Assembly: GCA_008933995.1 (NCBI GenBank)
Contig: WARS01000046.1
Coordinates: 6,930,026-6,994,025 of the forward strand
Source: Datnioides undecimradiatus
Lineage: Eukaryota; Chordata; Actinopteri; Lobotiformes; Datnioididae
Length of the DNA stretch: 64,000 nucleotides
Reading direction: 5' to 3'
Both the position numbers and the translations under genes were made by a program. Under the pieces are notes generated by a model. It saw only the letters and a program-made list of their open reading frames with translations, was not told the origin of the DNA and made no database searches. This document shows positions 13,701 to 24,716 of the stretch, piece by piece. The stretch's first letter is position 1, and every line of letters starts with the position of its first letter.

Positions 13701-14635
13701 ACATAACTTTAAATCAGACTTCTTTTTATATGTCAGGACACATGTCTGTTAGAGATTTAAATGTGTTTTTTCCCAAACAGAGTGAAGGAGGTCTACAGGC
13801 TGGAAGAAATGGAAAAAATCTTTGTCAGGTATGACCAGGACAACTGTCCCATAGTCATGTGATCTACAAAGTATCAGGTTTCATATAATCAGTGTATTGA
13901 ATATAACAGGGTTTTTTTTTTTCCTCGTTTCCTCATTCAGATTGGAGATGAAGGTGACAAAGAGTTCAGGAGGAGTCCCACGTCTGTCCTACACTGGCAG
14001 AGATGACCGACACTTCCTTCCCACGGGTCTTTACATCATTAAGACTGTTAATGGTATGTATGTGTGCTCATTTTCACAAAAAGGCACTTTAATGATTTTG
14101 CAACTTTAATTTATTTGAACTGTGTCAGAGCCTCAATAATACTGTAGACTAAACACTTTTGAGTGTGTGTCAAGTCCCAGACTTGATTCTTTTCACGTTT
14201 CAAATGAAACTGTGCAAAACGACCCTCTCCATCCCTCAGAGCCATGGACGATGGCATACAGTAAAAACTCCAAGATGAAGTTTTTCTTCAATAAGACAAC
14301 CAAGGAGTCAACCTATGAAATGCCTCCCAACTCTGCTGCCCCCTTCCAGTATGTACTGACTTCTCTACCTGTTTTAATTAATCAGTTAAATCAGCCTATT
14401 ATGTCCCGGTTACAATAGCAAAAGCACTTTTCACACATAAAATATCAGCCTTGATGATCTGATGAATGAACAATGTCCTCTCTTTGTCTTTGTCCTCAGC
14501 GTGTGCCACTCTGAGCGGCTCTTTTGGGCCTGGGTGGACGGAGTGATAGTCCACGACTCTCAGACCCGTATGGACCCAGAGAAACTGTCCAAAGATAATG
14601 TTTTGTCCTTTGTCCACCAGCATTACCAACCATGA
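7799..14635 (+). CDS. cmtr1: Cap-specific mRNA (nucleoside-2'-O-)-methyltransferase 1, 23 coding exons
   Basis: CMTR1 methylates the 2'-O of the first transcribed nucleotide of capped RNA (cap-1) in the nucleus, using S-adenosylmethionine. Coding exons: 7799-7898, 8112-8263, 8394-8552, 8786-8878, 8969-9040, 9449-9543, 9830-9902, 10013-10211, 10312-10430, 10543-10639, 10865-10997, 11431-11610, 11695-11751, 11851-11908, 12016-12084, 12230-12361, 12681-12806, 12974-13065, 13159-13227, 13781-13828, 13941-14053, 14240-14348, 14500-14635. All junctions are gt/ag and phases add up to 826 residues (human about 835). Visible parts: basic nuclear-localisation run KRRR near residue 17; G-patch about 85-130; RrmJ-type methyltransferase fold with the SAM loop [12 protein letters not shown] at 264-275; catalytic Lys228, Asp353 and Lys393, offset by 11 from human Lys239, Asp364 and Lys404, with Glu430 the probable fourth member; a guanylyltransferase-like region around 550-690; a WW domain near 748-774. 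The enzyme looks intact. The start is the only ATG near the 5' end, just after an acceptor. Confidence 0.96.
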
Positions 14636-14820
14636 AGCACTTACAGAGCCCCAGAACTTCAACAGCTAGAACCTTAGACACAGAATGCACTAACTTATGG
14701 AGGATAAAGAGCCTCAGGAAAGGCTATCATACAATACCCTAATTACTACTTATGTTGTCACTAAGAGAGGGATTCATAAAAGGCTGTACAGCTAAATAAA
14801 ACAAATCTACCAATATATAC
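14636..14820 (+). terminator. cmtr1 3' untranslated region with polyadenylation signal
   Basis: After the TGA stop comes AT-rich non-coding sequence with a canonical AATAAA at 14795-14800. A second AATAAA at 15736-15741 could serve a longer transcript. Transcript ends would decide between them. Confidence 0.5.
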
Positions 14821-15189
14821 ATCAATACTATTCTGTACATACAATAGGGTATAAAAGGTAAAGTAGCCATTTCCAAGGCACTCCTGTTCCCCCATATCAT
14901 TTCGCTTAGAGAAATTACTGCCAGGTTGTAACTTTGAAGTTCTGGAGCTCAAGTGATGAATTGTTTGCTGCTATTTCTATCGGTGACATTTAGACTCTGT
15001 AAGCAATGGACATTTGAGAAACTGCTCTGTCTTTCAGCCTTTTCCACTGCCCTTGGCTCTATGAATTGTAATGAATAAGACTTGCCTCATAGGACAATAT
15101 GGAGACAAAAGCTGCTGTGCTGCTGTCTCAACATTGGACTGCATGTCCCTCTACATGAAATTTTTACAAATCTTTGTCCATAAAATGCT

Positions 15190-15220
<31 letters not shown>

Positions 15221-16640
15221 GTATGTGTGTGTACATCACAAGAGACATGCATCTGCAGTTTGGACAATGCTAGAGATACAAATGTTAAACTATGCATCCA
15301 TATCTGTAAACACCGTCTCTCTTGCTTACAGTCAACACCTGCTTGAAACCCAACTGCTCCTCTCCTCATCACCAAGGAGACAAAGATTTGTTTTCGCAGG
15401 ATCTCACATCAACTGGCTTTTTGTTGTCACACCTGCAAAACTGTAGCTTATCAAAGCCCAAATACTACAAACACATGAATAACACTCGACCTTACCCACA
15501 CCATCATTTCAGTGGTCATGCCAGTTACAGATGTAGCAACTTTTTCACCACTTATACTTGGTCTGCCACACCATGTATGTGTGTTAAACATTTCGATGGT
15601 GTTTTGTTTTTGGTTGTTTCAATACCAAAACCTCTTTGTGATTGTGCCTCATATCACTTGGACTGTGTTTTCTTAAATGGTTATTTTTGCTTCTTGTTAG
15701 CTATCAATCCCTTTGTTGTAAATAACAATGTAGTTAATAAATGGGGGATGCTCCTCCGAGAAGTTACTTTCAACTGACTGCTGACATTTGACTTAGGCTG
15801 TAGTCTGAAAATGCAACATGTGCACAATATGCACTAAAGTTATAAAGATGTTCGACACTGATGTTGACACATGGCCAGAACTTTACCCCATAATGTAGGA
15901 CACATTTCATGCAATACCTTAGTTGTTTAAATTCCCAACAAGTGTATAAATAATCAATTAGTGCAAATGCAACTGACACACACTGAACCTGAGTCTTGTG
16001 CTGACCATGTGCTCTTGTGCAGTTTCCTTGCACAATATCAGCTGTTACTATAAATACATTTTTGAATATTTAAATGAAGACTAGGCACTTCTATTTATAA
16101 ATTGTACATAGAATCCTAGATTGAATCCTTCATTGGATGTGAATGCTTAGCGGGAACACTTCCTGCCAAAATGGTGACTGTGAAACTGATATGTTCATGC
16201 CAGCAACATTAGTTAATAGAGCTCTATATAGAGCTCTGTCTCTCTGCATTGTTCTTTATAAGTTTGTCTGATCATACTAAGTTGTTGAATAGATTTATGT
16301 TAGGCACAGGAAACCAACATTTATTCTGAAAGGGGAAATACTATACAACGGATAAGAGCAACTCAGCATATCAGCATTCATAATGATAAAACAAATTACT
16401 GATGTGGTTTAACAGTACTATCAGTCATTTTTACCTCTAATTTTATGCAACATAGTTGTAACTGGATCTGTTTAAATCTTTTGGAGACGTTATATTTTAC
16501 TTAATCCCTTATCTAACCTGATATTTTCTGGGTTTTAGCTTCATTTTCAGTTGTAATTGCTATCATTTAGGCTTTTAAATTGCACTAATGTTTTACACGA
16601 ATATTAGGGAACACATTAGGGCTGGTGAAAATGAGGCCAA
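14821..16640. other. cmtr1 - hebp2 intergenic stretch
   Basis: No gene seen. It contains an interrupted (TG)n tract at 15191-15234, whose opposite strand gives spurious His/Thr-rich frames, a distal polyadenylation signal (15736) and a 20-base perfect palindrome at 16218-16237. A longer cmtr1 3' untranslated region could cover the first 900 bases. Confidence 0.5.
16218..16237. repeat. 20-bp perfect palindrome
   Basis: AGAGCTCTATATAGAGCTCT reads the same on both strands. Two SacI-type GAGCTC cores flank a TATA centre. It lies between cmtr1 and hebp2; no function can be assigned. Confidence 0.9.
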
Positions 16641-16659
16641 AGTTGAACTTTTCCACCCC

Positions 16660-17140
16660 TTTGTTTACTGAGTGGCGTAGACGTTAAATAACGGTACTCT
16701 TATTTTGAAAGTACAGTTGCTCAGCCAATCAGATGTCACGTTTATGTAACAGGAAGCGACGTTATGAAAACAAGCGCACTGCTCACCTGAAGAGTAGGGA
16801 CCAAACGCGTGTAAACTACAGGTGACTATGGATGGGTTTTTTTGTGTGTGTAATGTCAGCAAATGCATTTTAACTTATTAGATATAATAGTTTTGTATGT
16901 TCCGGATATGACTTTTTATTTGAACTAAATATGTAATGATTCTCTCTCAGAGGTGTTTCATAAGCGTTTAAATACATAACTAGTCTCAGGTGACTCCCTG
17001 TGGCAGGTTACATACCAGCAGGAAGTTTTATATTGCCTGACTCTTCGTATGATGTATTGCGTTGGTTGGAAAACGTGTAAACTTGTCCACATTTTACTCC
17101 GAAGATACACCCTCCCCTGTTGACCACCTTCACACCAGTC
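16660..17140 (+). promoter_or_regulatory. Probable hebp2 promoter and 5' untranslated region
   Basis: This stretch leads straight into the first coding exon of hebp2 and has more CpG than its surroundings. It includes two gacgtta motifs (near 16680 and 16758, CRE-like) and an ETS-like aggaagcg at about 16752. The transcription start is not visible directly and no TATA box stands out. Confidence 0.35.
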
Positions 17141-18899
17141 ATGTTGAAAGCTGTGGGACAGGTTCTATTTTCAAGTGGACTGCAGAATCCTAAATTCACA
17201 GCAGAGGAGAAACAGGTAAATGTTTTCTTTTTATGAAGAACAGTAAACCTTTGGCCAGATGTAGTTATTCCGTTTATAATGCTACCATGTGACCAGGGAT
17301 GTGGGTTGCGTGTTAAGTAGGTGTTGAAATGTATGTTTGACAATTTAGAAAAGCAGTTATTTTAAGGTGTATATGTTAAACCTTCAAAGATTCCACCATC
17401 TCAATTGTGGGAATATCTGTCTCTGTTTTCTGTCATCATAAATGGATTATTTTGAACCAATGATAGGGCAAAATAAACCATTTGAAGATGTCACTGGAAA
17501 CTAGGAAACTTACAGTGGTATTTTTGGCCAGAGCTGACAGACACAGTTGAAAGATTGATTCATTTTTGGGAAGAACGATCAAGAGATTAATTTATAATGC
17601 ATATATGCATGAATGCTTGTTTTGCAGGGACAGGACTATGAGATTCGTACATACCATGCCACTAAGTGGGTGAGCACCACTCTGAGTGGAATGCAGTGGG
17701 ATGCAGCCATGAACACTGGCTTCCGGAGGCTCTTCAGCTACATTCAAGGCAACAATCAAAACAGTGAGTGTCACCAGTTTTGTTTGTAGAGAGATCAAAT
17801 AAAACCTGGTACAGTCTGATGCAGCTTTTAGTTTCGAGTGTGCTGAGTTTGGACAGATGTTGAAGTGGCATTTTGTGGTCTTGGTGTAAATGAAATAACA
17901 ATCAGACAAGTTTACAATGTTCAAATGTAGCAAAATGGAATGAAGCCATGGATAACTTTGTGAATACAAGGAGGTCCATGAATAAATGCAAGAGTGTACT
18001 TTATCTCTTGCTCAGCAGTTTGTAACAGCGCCACTGCCTTTGTCTTAGTCAGCAGTTTACACCAGCATTATATACGAGAATATATATTGTTTGTGCTGTT
18101 GGTTACTGAGGTCTGCAGTGTGAGGAGAGTGCGGTCTGTAATCCTGGCATTTAATCCTCTACATCTGCTGCACACTGTAGTTATATGTCCACCATTTGTT
18201 CAGGTATCATTATGGACTGAAGTTTTGATTCACCAGCTAGCAGCTGAGGGTTTGTTTGTAAAATGTTATATCCATGCATCTTACAAAAGCTGATTATATG
18301 TCAGATCAATCATTCATGTCTTCCCTTTTATGTTTTCTGCTCATCAGATGTGATTTTTCTGCTTGTTTTTTCCCGTTGTCTAAAATATTAATATTTGTCC
18401 CACAGAGGTGAAAGTAGAGATGACGGCCCCCGTGTCGTGCCGTGTGGACCCTGGAGCCGGCCCTGCATGTGAATCTCATTTCACTGTGTCCTTCTACATC
18501 CCAGAGGAGCATCAAGACAATCCACCGGAGCCGAGTGACCCAGAAGTGTTCGTGGAGCACAGAAAAGAGTTCACAGCTTATGTCAGGTAATGGACAACTG
18601 GGTAATGCCAGATAAAAGTGTCTAAATCAACCTGTTTATATTTATAATAATTGCTAAGATGAATGCGTTAAATCCCTGATGTACGGAGCTTAATCTTTTG
18701 TGTTCCTTCTTCTAGGACCTACGGTGGTTTCTCCAATGAGAAAATGAAGCGTGAAGAGCTGCTGAAACTTCTGGAAAGCCTGCAGAGAGATGGAGTCCAG
18801 TATGTCGACAAGCCGTTCTACGCAGCTGGATACGACAGTCCCTTCAAACTGACCAACCGCAGGAACGAGGTCTGGGTCCTCAAGAAGGAGCAGGAGTAG
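17141..18899 (+). CDS. hebp2: Heme-binding protein 2-like, SOUL family, 4 coding exons
   Basis: A small cytosolic protein of the SOUL/HEBP family. Members bind heme or tetrapyrroles, and mammalian HEBP2 has been linked to mitochondrial permeability during cell death. Exons: 17141-17215, 17628-17763, 18406-18586, 18716-18899; all gt/ag, phases sum to 191 residues, close to human HEBP2 (about 205). Family landmarks: DYEIRTYHATKWVST (28-42), the MTAPV core strand (76-80) followed by a PGAGP loop, and the C-terminal FYAAGYDSPFK...NEVW block (165-184), which matches the HEBP2 ending. The N-terminus is shorter than in mammals, with no signal peptide or membrane segment. The start is the first ATG of the exon that splices in frame into the SOUL domain. 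It is transcribed in the same direction as cmtr1 and converges with nhsl1, its neighbour in human too. Naming as hebp2 rather than another SOUL paralogue rests on sequence and this synteny. Confidence 0.9.
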
Positions 18900-21800
18900 C
18901 AAGTTTAAAGGTTACACTCTGTGTACTAGAGCTGGTAAATGCCCACAAAAATAGTTTATATGATCTTTTGATAACACTTAATGAATTGCAAACAGTTTGA
19001 CAGCACTTCAGTCTCTAAAGGGAAAACAAATCGTTGAAATTATAGAGACGTGATGGATAAAACAGTAAAGGTCATGTTGAGTCACCATCATTTTTCTACT
19101 TTATTTCTGTTGATTGAAAATTAGTGATTCGTGGACTGACTGAAAGACTTGATAAAGAGACCAAACAAATGATTACAAGAGCTCTGAGAGGTCATCATAA
19201 ACAAATTAAGACAGGAGGAAAGAGTGGACACAGTGGACCACCACGTCCAGCAGGTGGAGCCAAGGAGTCAGGAAACATTTGATCTCATTTGGTGCATCTT
19301 GTTCCAGCATAAACTACAAGTGCCTCTTCCTTTTCTTAATGCCTGACATATTGAACATTCTTCAACTTCTTAATATTCAACATTTGTTTTGCGCACATTG
19401 CTTTATTTAGGGATCCTGAAGCGTCAAGAAGGACACATCTCGTGCCCAGCAGGGAAACTTTAGAAATGAGGAAAAACATACATATTCACAGCTTCTGGAA
19501 GTTTTAATGAGGTAGAAGGAGTAGATGACTTTTTTTTAAAGGAGTTTGATATGTATTCCTTTTTTCAAAAAAATCATATTGGCTACATATAATTGTCATT
19601 ACCTGATGATTAATACATGCATAAAAAGGGTTTCTAAAGGTGAGCTAAAGCTAATGTAAGGCTGAAACAGCTTTAAGCGGGTCAGACTGTTGAAGCTTCA
19701 TTCTAGCTTGCTAATATGAAATATAAGTAATAATATAATAATACAATATTAGGTATGATAAAAGGGATATTTTTGTCGTTACAGTCACCAGTCAAGCTTT
19801 CAAGCAAATGGAAATTTTAGTATTTTTTTAAGATAAAAACCAAAAAAAAGTGAGTATTCTTTGACCTTGTAGGTCACCTCTAAAGTCTGACAGCAGGTTT
19901 TTGCTCTTGTCAGTCAGTGGTCATGCTGTGAAGGTGACTCTGCCTGACAAAGTGTTGGTAAATCTCACTTCATCTGATCCCAGATCTGACTCACTGTCAC
20001 TGCTGTCACACTCATTATGATGAGGGACTGAGTCATTGTTTGTCTGAACCAGTCACACCTGCATCACTTAAGTCTCAGCTACGAATATCCCCCTTGACAA
20101 ATTGCTATGTGTGTTTGTCTTTGTTACTGTGTTTTAATCTGAGTTTGCCATTTTTATACATTAAGTCATGTTAATCTTCATATATGTAGCTCACAGTGTA
20201 TTAGAAATTGTGCCTTTTTTTAACCCGAAGGAGGGATATTACATGATACTTGATGAGGGAATGATTACACTGCACTGATGTATAAATCATGGAAGATATT
20301 ACTTAACTCTAAATGATGTTAAAGAATGTAAAATTTAACATCTCATTAATAATAAATATAACTTGGCATCAAATGATTGTCTGCCTCCACATTCGTATGT
20401 GTAATTAAGTTTTTGTCATATCTATTCCATAATGGGATTATTCAATATAGTCTGAATGCCATACAGCGGAAAGCTCCGCGGTGAGTTCTTCATTTGATCT
20501 GTAGTTGATACAGTTTCGACCGTCCTCCACACTCTGATGATCGTGACCTTTTATCAGCCACCGCTCACGCCGCCCTTAAATTCTGCCTCAACCTTCTTCT
20601 CTCGCTCTCTTTCGCCGTCAGGTTCATGGCTGCTGAGTCATTCGTTTTATTTGTGGCAGAATTGTTCCCAATATCATGTTCAGACACTCAGCAGAAATGA
20701 CGTCTTTTTCTATCCTCACACACACGCACACACACACACACACACACACCCCCGCTGTCCAGTCCACAGTCGTCTGTTGTTCACCAGGCAGATCAATCTC
20801 ATTGGCTGTGCTCAGTGAGTTGAAACATTACTGCGGATAGAAAATGTATAATGAGGCTCAGGGTGTTATTCCATGTATTTTAATGTTATCTGCTCCCTCC
20901 AGCCTGGTGGAGACTTCTTAGAGTCGGGATACAGTTTAGGTGGAGGACAAAAATACTTCCATGACAAAAGTAATTAGTTGGTAAAAGAGAGACTGGAAGA
21001 AACTAATGTTGACTTTTTATGTACGAGCCATGTGACATGAGTATTTTTATGATTTTTACGGTTCCAGTTTTTCCCACATCCCATATTGCAAATTAGGCAG
21101 CTTTAATTGCCAAATGTGTAGGTGTCAGTGGGTGTGTTTTCTTTGCATGTGTGTTAAATTTGCTTTTGCTGGCATCTGTTCTCCAAAGCAGGTTTTTAAA
21201 TTACTTTTTATCAATGTAAACATAAATCCCAGGTGGCTAAAACATGCAAAAATCCCTGAAACAGTTGTTTAATTACACTGAGCAAAATTTGTTTTTTACA
21301 GCCACGTTTAACAGAATGTCATCTGTCACATCTCAATGTTTCCTTAAGACTCTTCAAGCTGTAAAAACACAGGCGATAACTCTTCTGGTCCTGGACTCCC
21401 CACCTGGCTCAAGTCAATACAGTTGATCGGTGTCATTTGTCACTTCCTATGTCGCGGACACTACACTGTGGGTCTTGAATATAACAGGAGAGGGAAAGAA
21501 CTGAAGTGTCAATAGTGTGATTATGGCTGGGAGGAGTTTGTATTGATTTCTGTCTGCCAGCCAGATGGACACACTGTCATGTGCGCAGCGTCAGAGGGCA
21601 GGTGACTCTGCTGAACCAGCAGTGAAAGGACTTCATTGTAAATACTAAGAGGTGGTCAGTGTTGCCATGTCCTTGTGAGCGAAGATTCGACGTGCAGTGC
21701 CGCTGAAAAGGCAGCAAGGATCTGTGGGGAATGCTGAGAGGTTGCAGTATTCAGTCAAGACACAGGCGATGAACTGTATGTCAGACAGTTCGGGTTCTTC

Positions 21801-22080
21801 AACATTGCTCTGAAGTCAGTGGAAGGGTCTATTATGGGCTGAGCCTCTGATTCAGTGTGTCCCCTAATAGGATGTCCAGAAGGGGACATAACTGATGACC
21901 CCGCGGGGGGGAAAGGGAAGGAGGGGTGAATTATGGCCTCTGGAGCTTTCCAGATGACGGACGAGTGTGGGTGCCATGGCGACGGTGCTAATGAGGCAGT
22001 GATTTGGGGTGTTGAGCTGGCAGATGGCCGTGAATCACACACGCAGAGAAGGAAAAATGACACAGAGACCCGCTCTTTAA
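18900..22080. other. hebp2 - nhsl1 convergent intergenic stretch
   Basis: No gene recognised. The hebp2 3' untranslated region begins here; the first canonical AATAAA I see on its strand is at 20351-20356, so either that region is about 1.4 kb or a variant signal is used earlier. A CA repeat at 20717-20749 is followed by unremarkable sequence. Confidence 0.45.
20717..20749. repeat. (CA)n microsatellite with one interruption
   Basis: A run of CA units with a single CG interruption. Confidence 0.9.
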
Positions 22081-22084
22081 ATAT

Positions 22085-24040
22085 CACCTTGTTTTTATTA
22101 CACAGACATACACAAGAGCGTTAGCAGCCTGCCTTCAGCTCCACTCCCACTGCTTCACGACTTCTTCTGTCCTCCTGTCTCCTATCTGCAATTGAGACGG
22201 TTCCTGTCATGAGATGAGCCCTCGGACCCAAAGTGCTCAATCATGGCCGGGCGGGAGCTGGGAGACACACTTTGGTCACAGGTGATTTAACCACAGGGTG
22301 TTATGGCTGTTAAGAGGTTATGAAGTCTCACGCCTGTCACCTCAGTTTATGACCCTAAAGAGACCACATTTACTCAGCTGTGAGCACCAGTGTGAGCTTT
22401 GCATGACTCATGATTAAGGGCAGTAGAAGGCTTAACCATAAATATTGACAGTATTGCATTTTTAAAACTTTGAAGCACCTTTTAAAAGAAAGAAATGGCC
22501 TGGTGGGATCAGCAAAGTAAATGTGGCCCTTGCACTAACCCCATGCCTCCTTCACACCTTCCTGGTTGACTCCGATCATGACACGGTACTGCAGCCCTGC
22601 TGTGTCAAAATAAATAATCTACAAAAAAGGAAACCACTCCCTTCCAGCAAACGCAGGGCTCTAAAAACGTACAAAGTCTTTGAAAATAAGTCAAAATGTT
22701 ACTTAAAACTCCTTTCTCTATGTATTTACATACAGAACCATATATAACTGCAAAAAGGATAAATTTAGCAGAAAGGTCAACGGCATTATATAAATCATTT
22801 TAAGCCCTAAAAAGGTTCTATTAGGTCTCAGCAAACTTAGTAACAGCTGGACCGAATTCGGATCAGATAAGCGGCCACACTCTCCGATTGTGTTCACGTC
22901 CAAATGGATTTTTTTTTTAGCTCTTTGGTAACCAACAAAATCACTAAAAGACTTCAACAGTAAAATTAGCTTTTCTTCTTCTAATGTAATTTCTGGCTTT
23001 ACATTTAAAGATTCATACCTAACTCCCAAACACAGGTCATGACATCACTTGTTTAATAAAACAATCTTTAAAACATACTTCTTTTAAGTCAACAAACAAG
23101 GAAAAACACCTATGCACAGTGCAAAATCTCCAAACTATGATTCAACAGAGGTTTAAGGGGCCGTTTTAAAAAGAGTTAATTTGCTGTTTTGGTTGAGTAT
23201 CTGTACACCCAACAGTTGTTCACTTCCTGTCCATTGGTAGATGACATCACTGAGCCCTCTGCACTTCCTCTGGACCACTGAACACACCAGCTCTGCAAAC
23301 TAAGCCACTGACCTAAGGGCAGAAAGCAAAACCTGGTGATAACCGTAGCTGAAGTTGTACCGTGGAGTCTCCATGTCCTGAGTTCTCGAGCTGTTCCAAG
23401 CCAACACTTGCAAACCATGGTGCTCTCAAACACTTGCCAGAGCCAACGGGAGAGATGCATAAGCCGAGAAGATTCACAAGGCCAGTGTCCGACGCGCCTT
23501 TACTTTCCACTCTTTCCAACTGCCTAGCTACGTAGCATCACAGCAGCAAAGTTAAGCAAACAGTTTGTGACTTTTCAATTCCTTCTGTCCACCTTAGTTT
23601 GTCATCTTAACCTTGTCAGTCAAAGAAACTAAATGGTTCTTGCGTGTTAAGGACAAGATAAAGTAAAAAAAAAAAAGAAAAACAACAACAGCAAAACAGA
23701 TGGAAAACAAACTAAGAACACCAGGTGTAAAAGAAACACTATTCTTTAACACAAAGGGTGAGTCACCAAACAAAGGAGAGAGTGAGAATCAACAGAGTCT
23801 TGGAAAGCTGCAGCAGAACCAGTTCTCCACTTCAGACTAAGTTCAGCCCGGTCCATGATGGGGCGACCTCTGACCTCACATCAGGACCCGACATGTCCAT
23901 TCCCTCACAGGCAGCGCCGTGGAGGTGGGGCGCAGGAAGCTGTCTCTAATGGGCCTTCTTTTGGCACCTTTTCCTGTCCCCCCTTCCTGGTTGTGATGAG
24001 TGAGTTCAGTTCCCTCTGTCTGAGGGACTGACCGTGCTTT
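22085..24040 (-). terminator. nhsl1 3' untranslated region and polyadenylation signals
   Basis: On the - strand the stop of nhsl1 is followed by about 2 kb without coding frames. AATAAA occurs on the - strand at 22094-22099, and a variant ATTAAA at 23052-23057 could give a shorter end. The right limit is exact (the stop codon); the left limit is inferred from the signal. Confidence 0.4.
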
Positions 24041-24716
24041 TTAACTTCTGCTCTCTTCAGATAAAGTGCCATTGGAGTCTTTGTGCACAGGGAGAGTCTG
24101 AGCTGCTGGCCCAGACAGACTCTCTGCAGTGTCTCCGTACTCGCTCTCAGCCAGCTCCCCCTCGCGCTCGCAGATTACTGTCATTGGGCTGCTGAGGATT
24201 CGGCTACGTGCGTTGTACTTGCTGCTGGCAGCAGAGGGCGGCGTGCGTGAGCGTCCGTACTTTAACCCACTCATTGAGAAGGACGATGAAGTTGGCGAGG
24301 ACAGAGAAAAGGCCTCGTAGCGGTTCCACTCATCTGTTCCCCTCTTACCGCGACCAGGGGAGGTTAAGGGGCTGTGTGGGGCTGTTGGTGAGGAAGGGGA
24401 AACAGCCAGGGGGTCCAGCTCTGACTCGGAGCGTGCTCTCTGAAAGCGGGGGTCAGTAGAGCGAAGCATCTCAGTGGCCGACATCCTGAAGCTGGTCTCT
24501 GAGCGGCTACCCTTCTTCAGAAGCAGGGCCTTGAAGGTGTCGCTGCTGGTGGCGGACTTGCGGAGGTTGCGCTGGATGGAGCCTGTCTGACGAGGCAAGG
24601 AGGACACCATCCCTGGGGACATGCCTGTGGGTGTGACAGGTGGAGACTGTGGGTGGCTCCCAGACCGCGACTTGTCCTCCTCAGACTCCCTGCGACCCAG
24701 GACCTTGCGCTTTGAC
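24041..24716 (-). CDS. nhsl1: nhsl1 last coding exon
   Basis: It begins with one base completing the Arg codon of IHR, then SKRKVLGRRES, and runs 225 residues to a TAA. It carries conserved family text: PPVTPTG, GSIQRNLRKSATSSDTFKA, LLLKKGSRSETSFRMSA, TDPRFQRARSES and RYGRSRTPPSAASS-type serine/proline blocks (here KYGRSRTPPSAASS). It ends in LSEESRS, close to the human ending LSEES. The acceptor has a good pyrimidine tract (tctttccctag). Confidence 0.93.

Noticed and set aside
15071..15777. Frames of 90-151 codons after cmtr1
   Set aside because: They include a TG repeat, overlap one another in different frames and have no homology I know; this is 3' untranslated or intergenic DNA.
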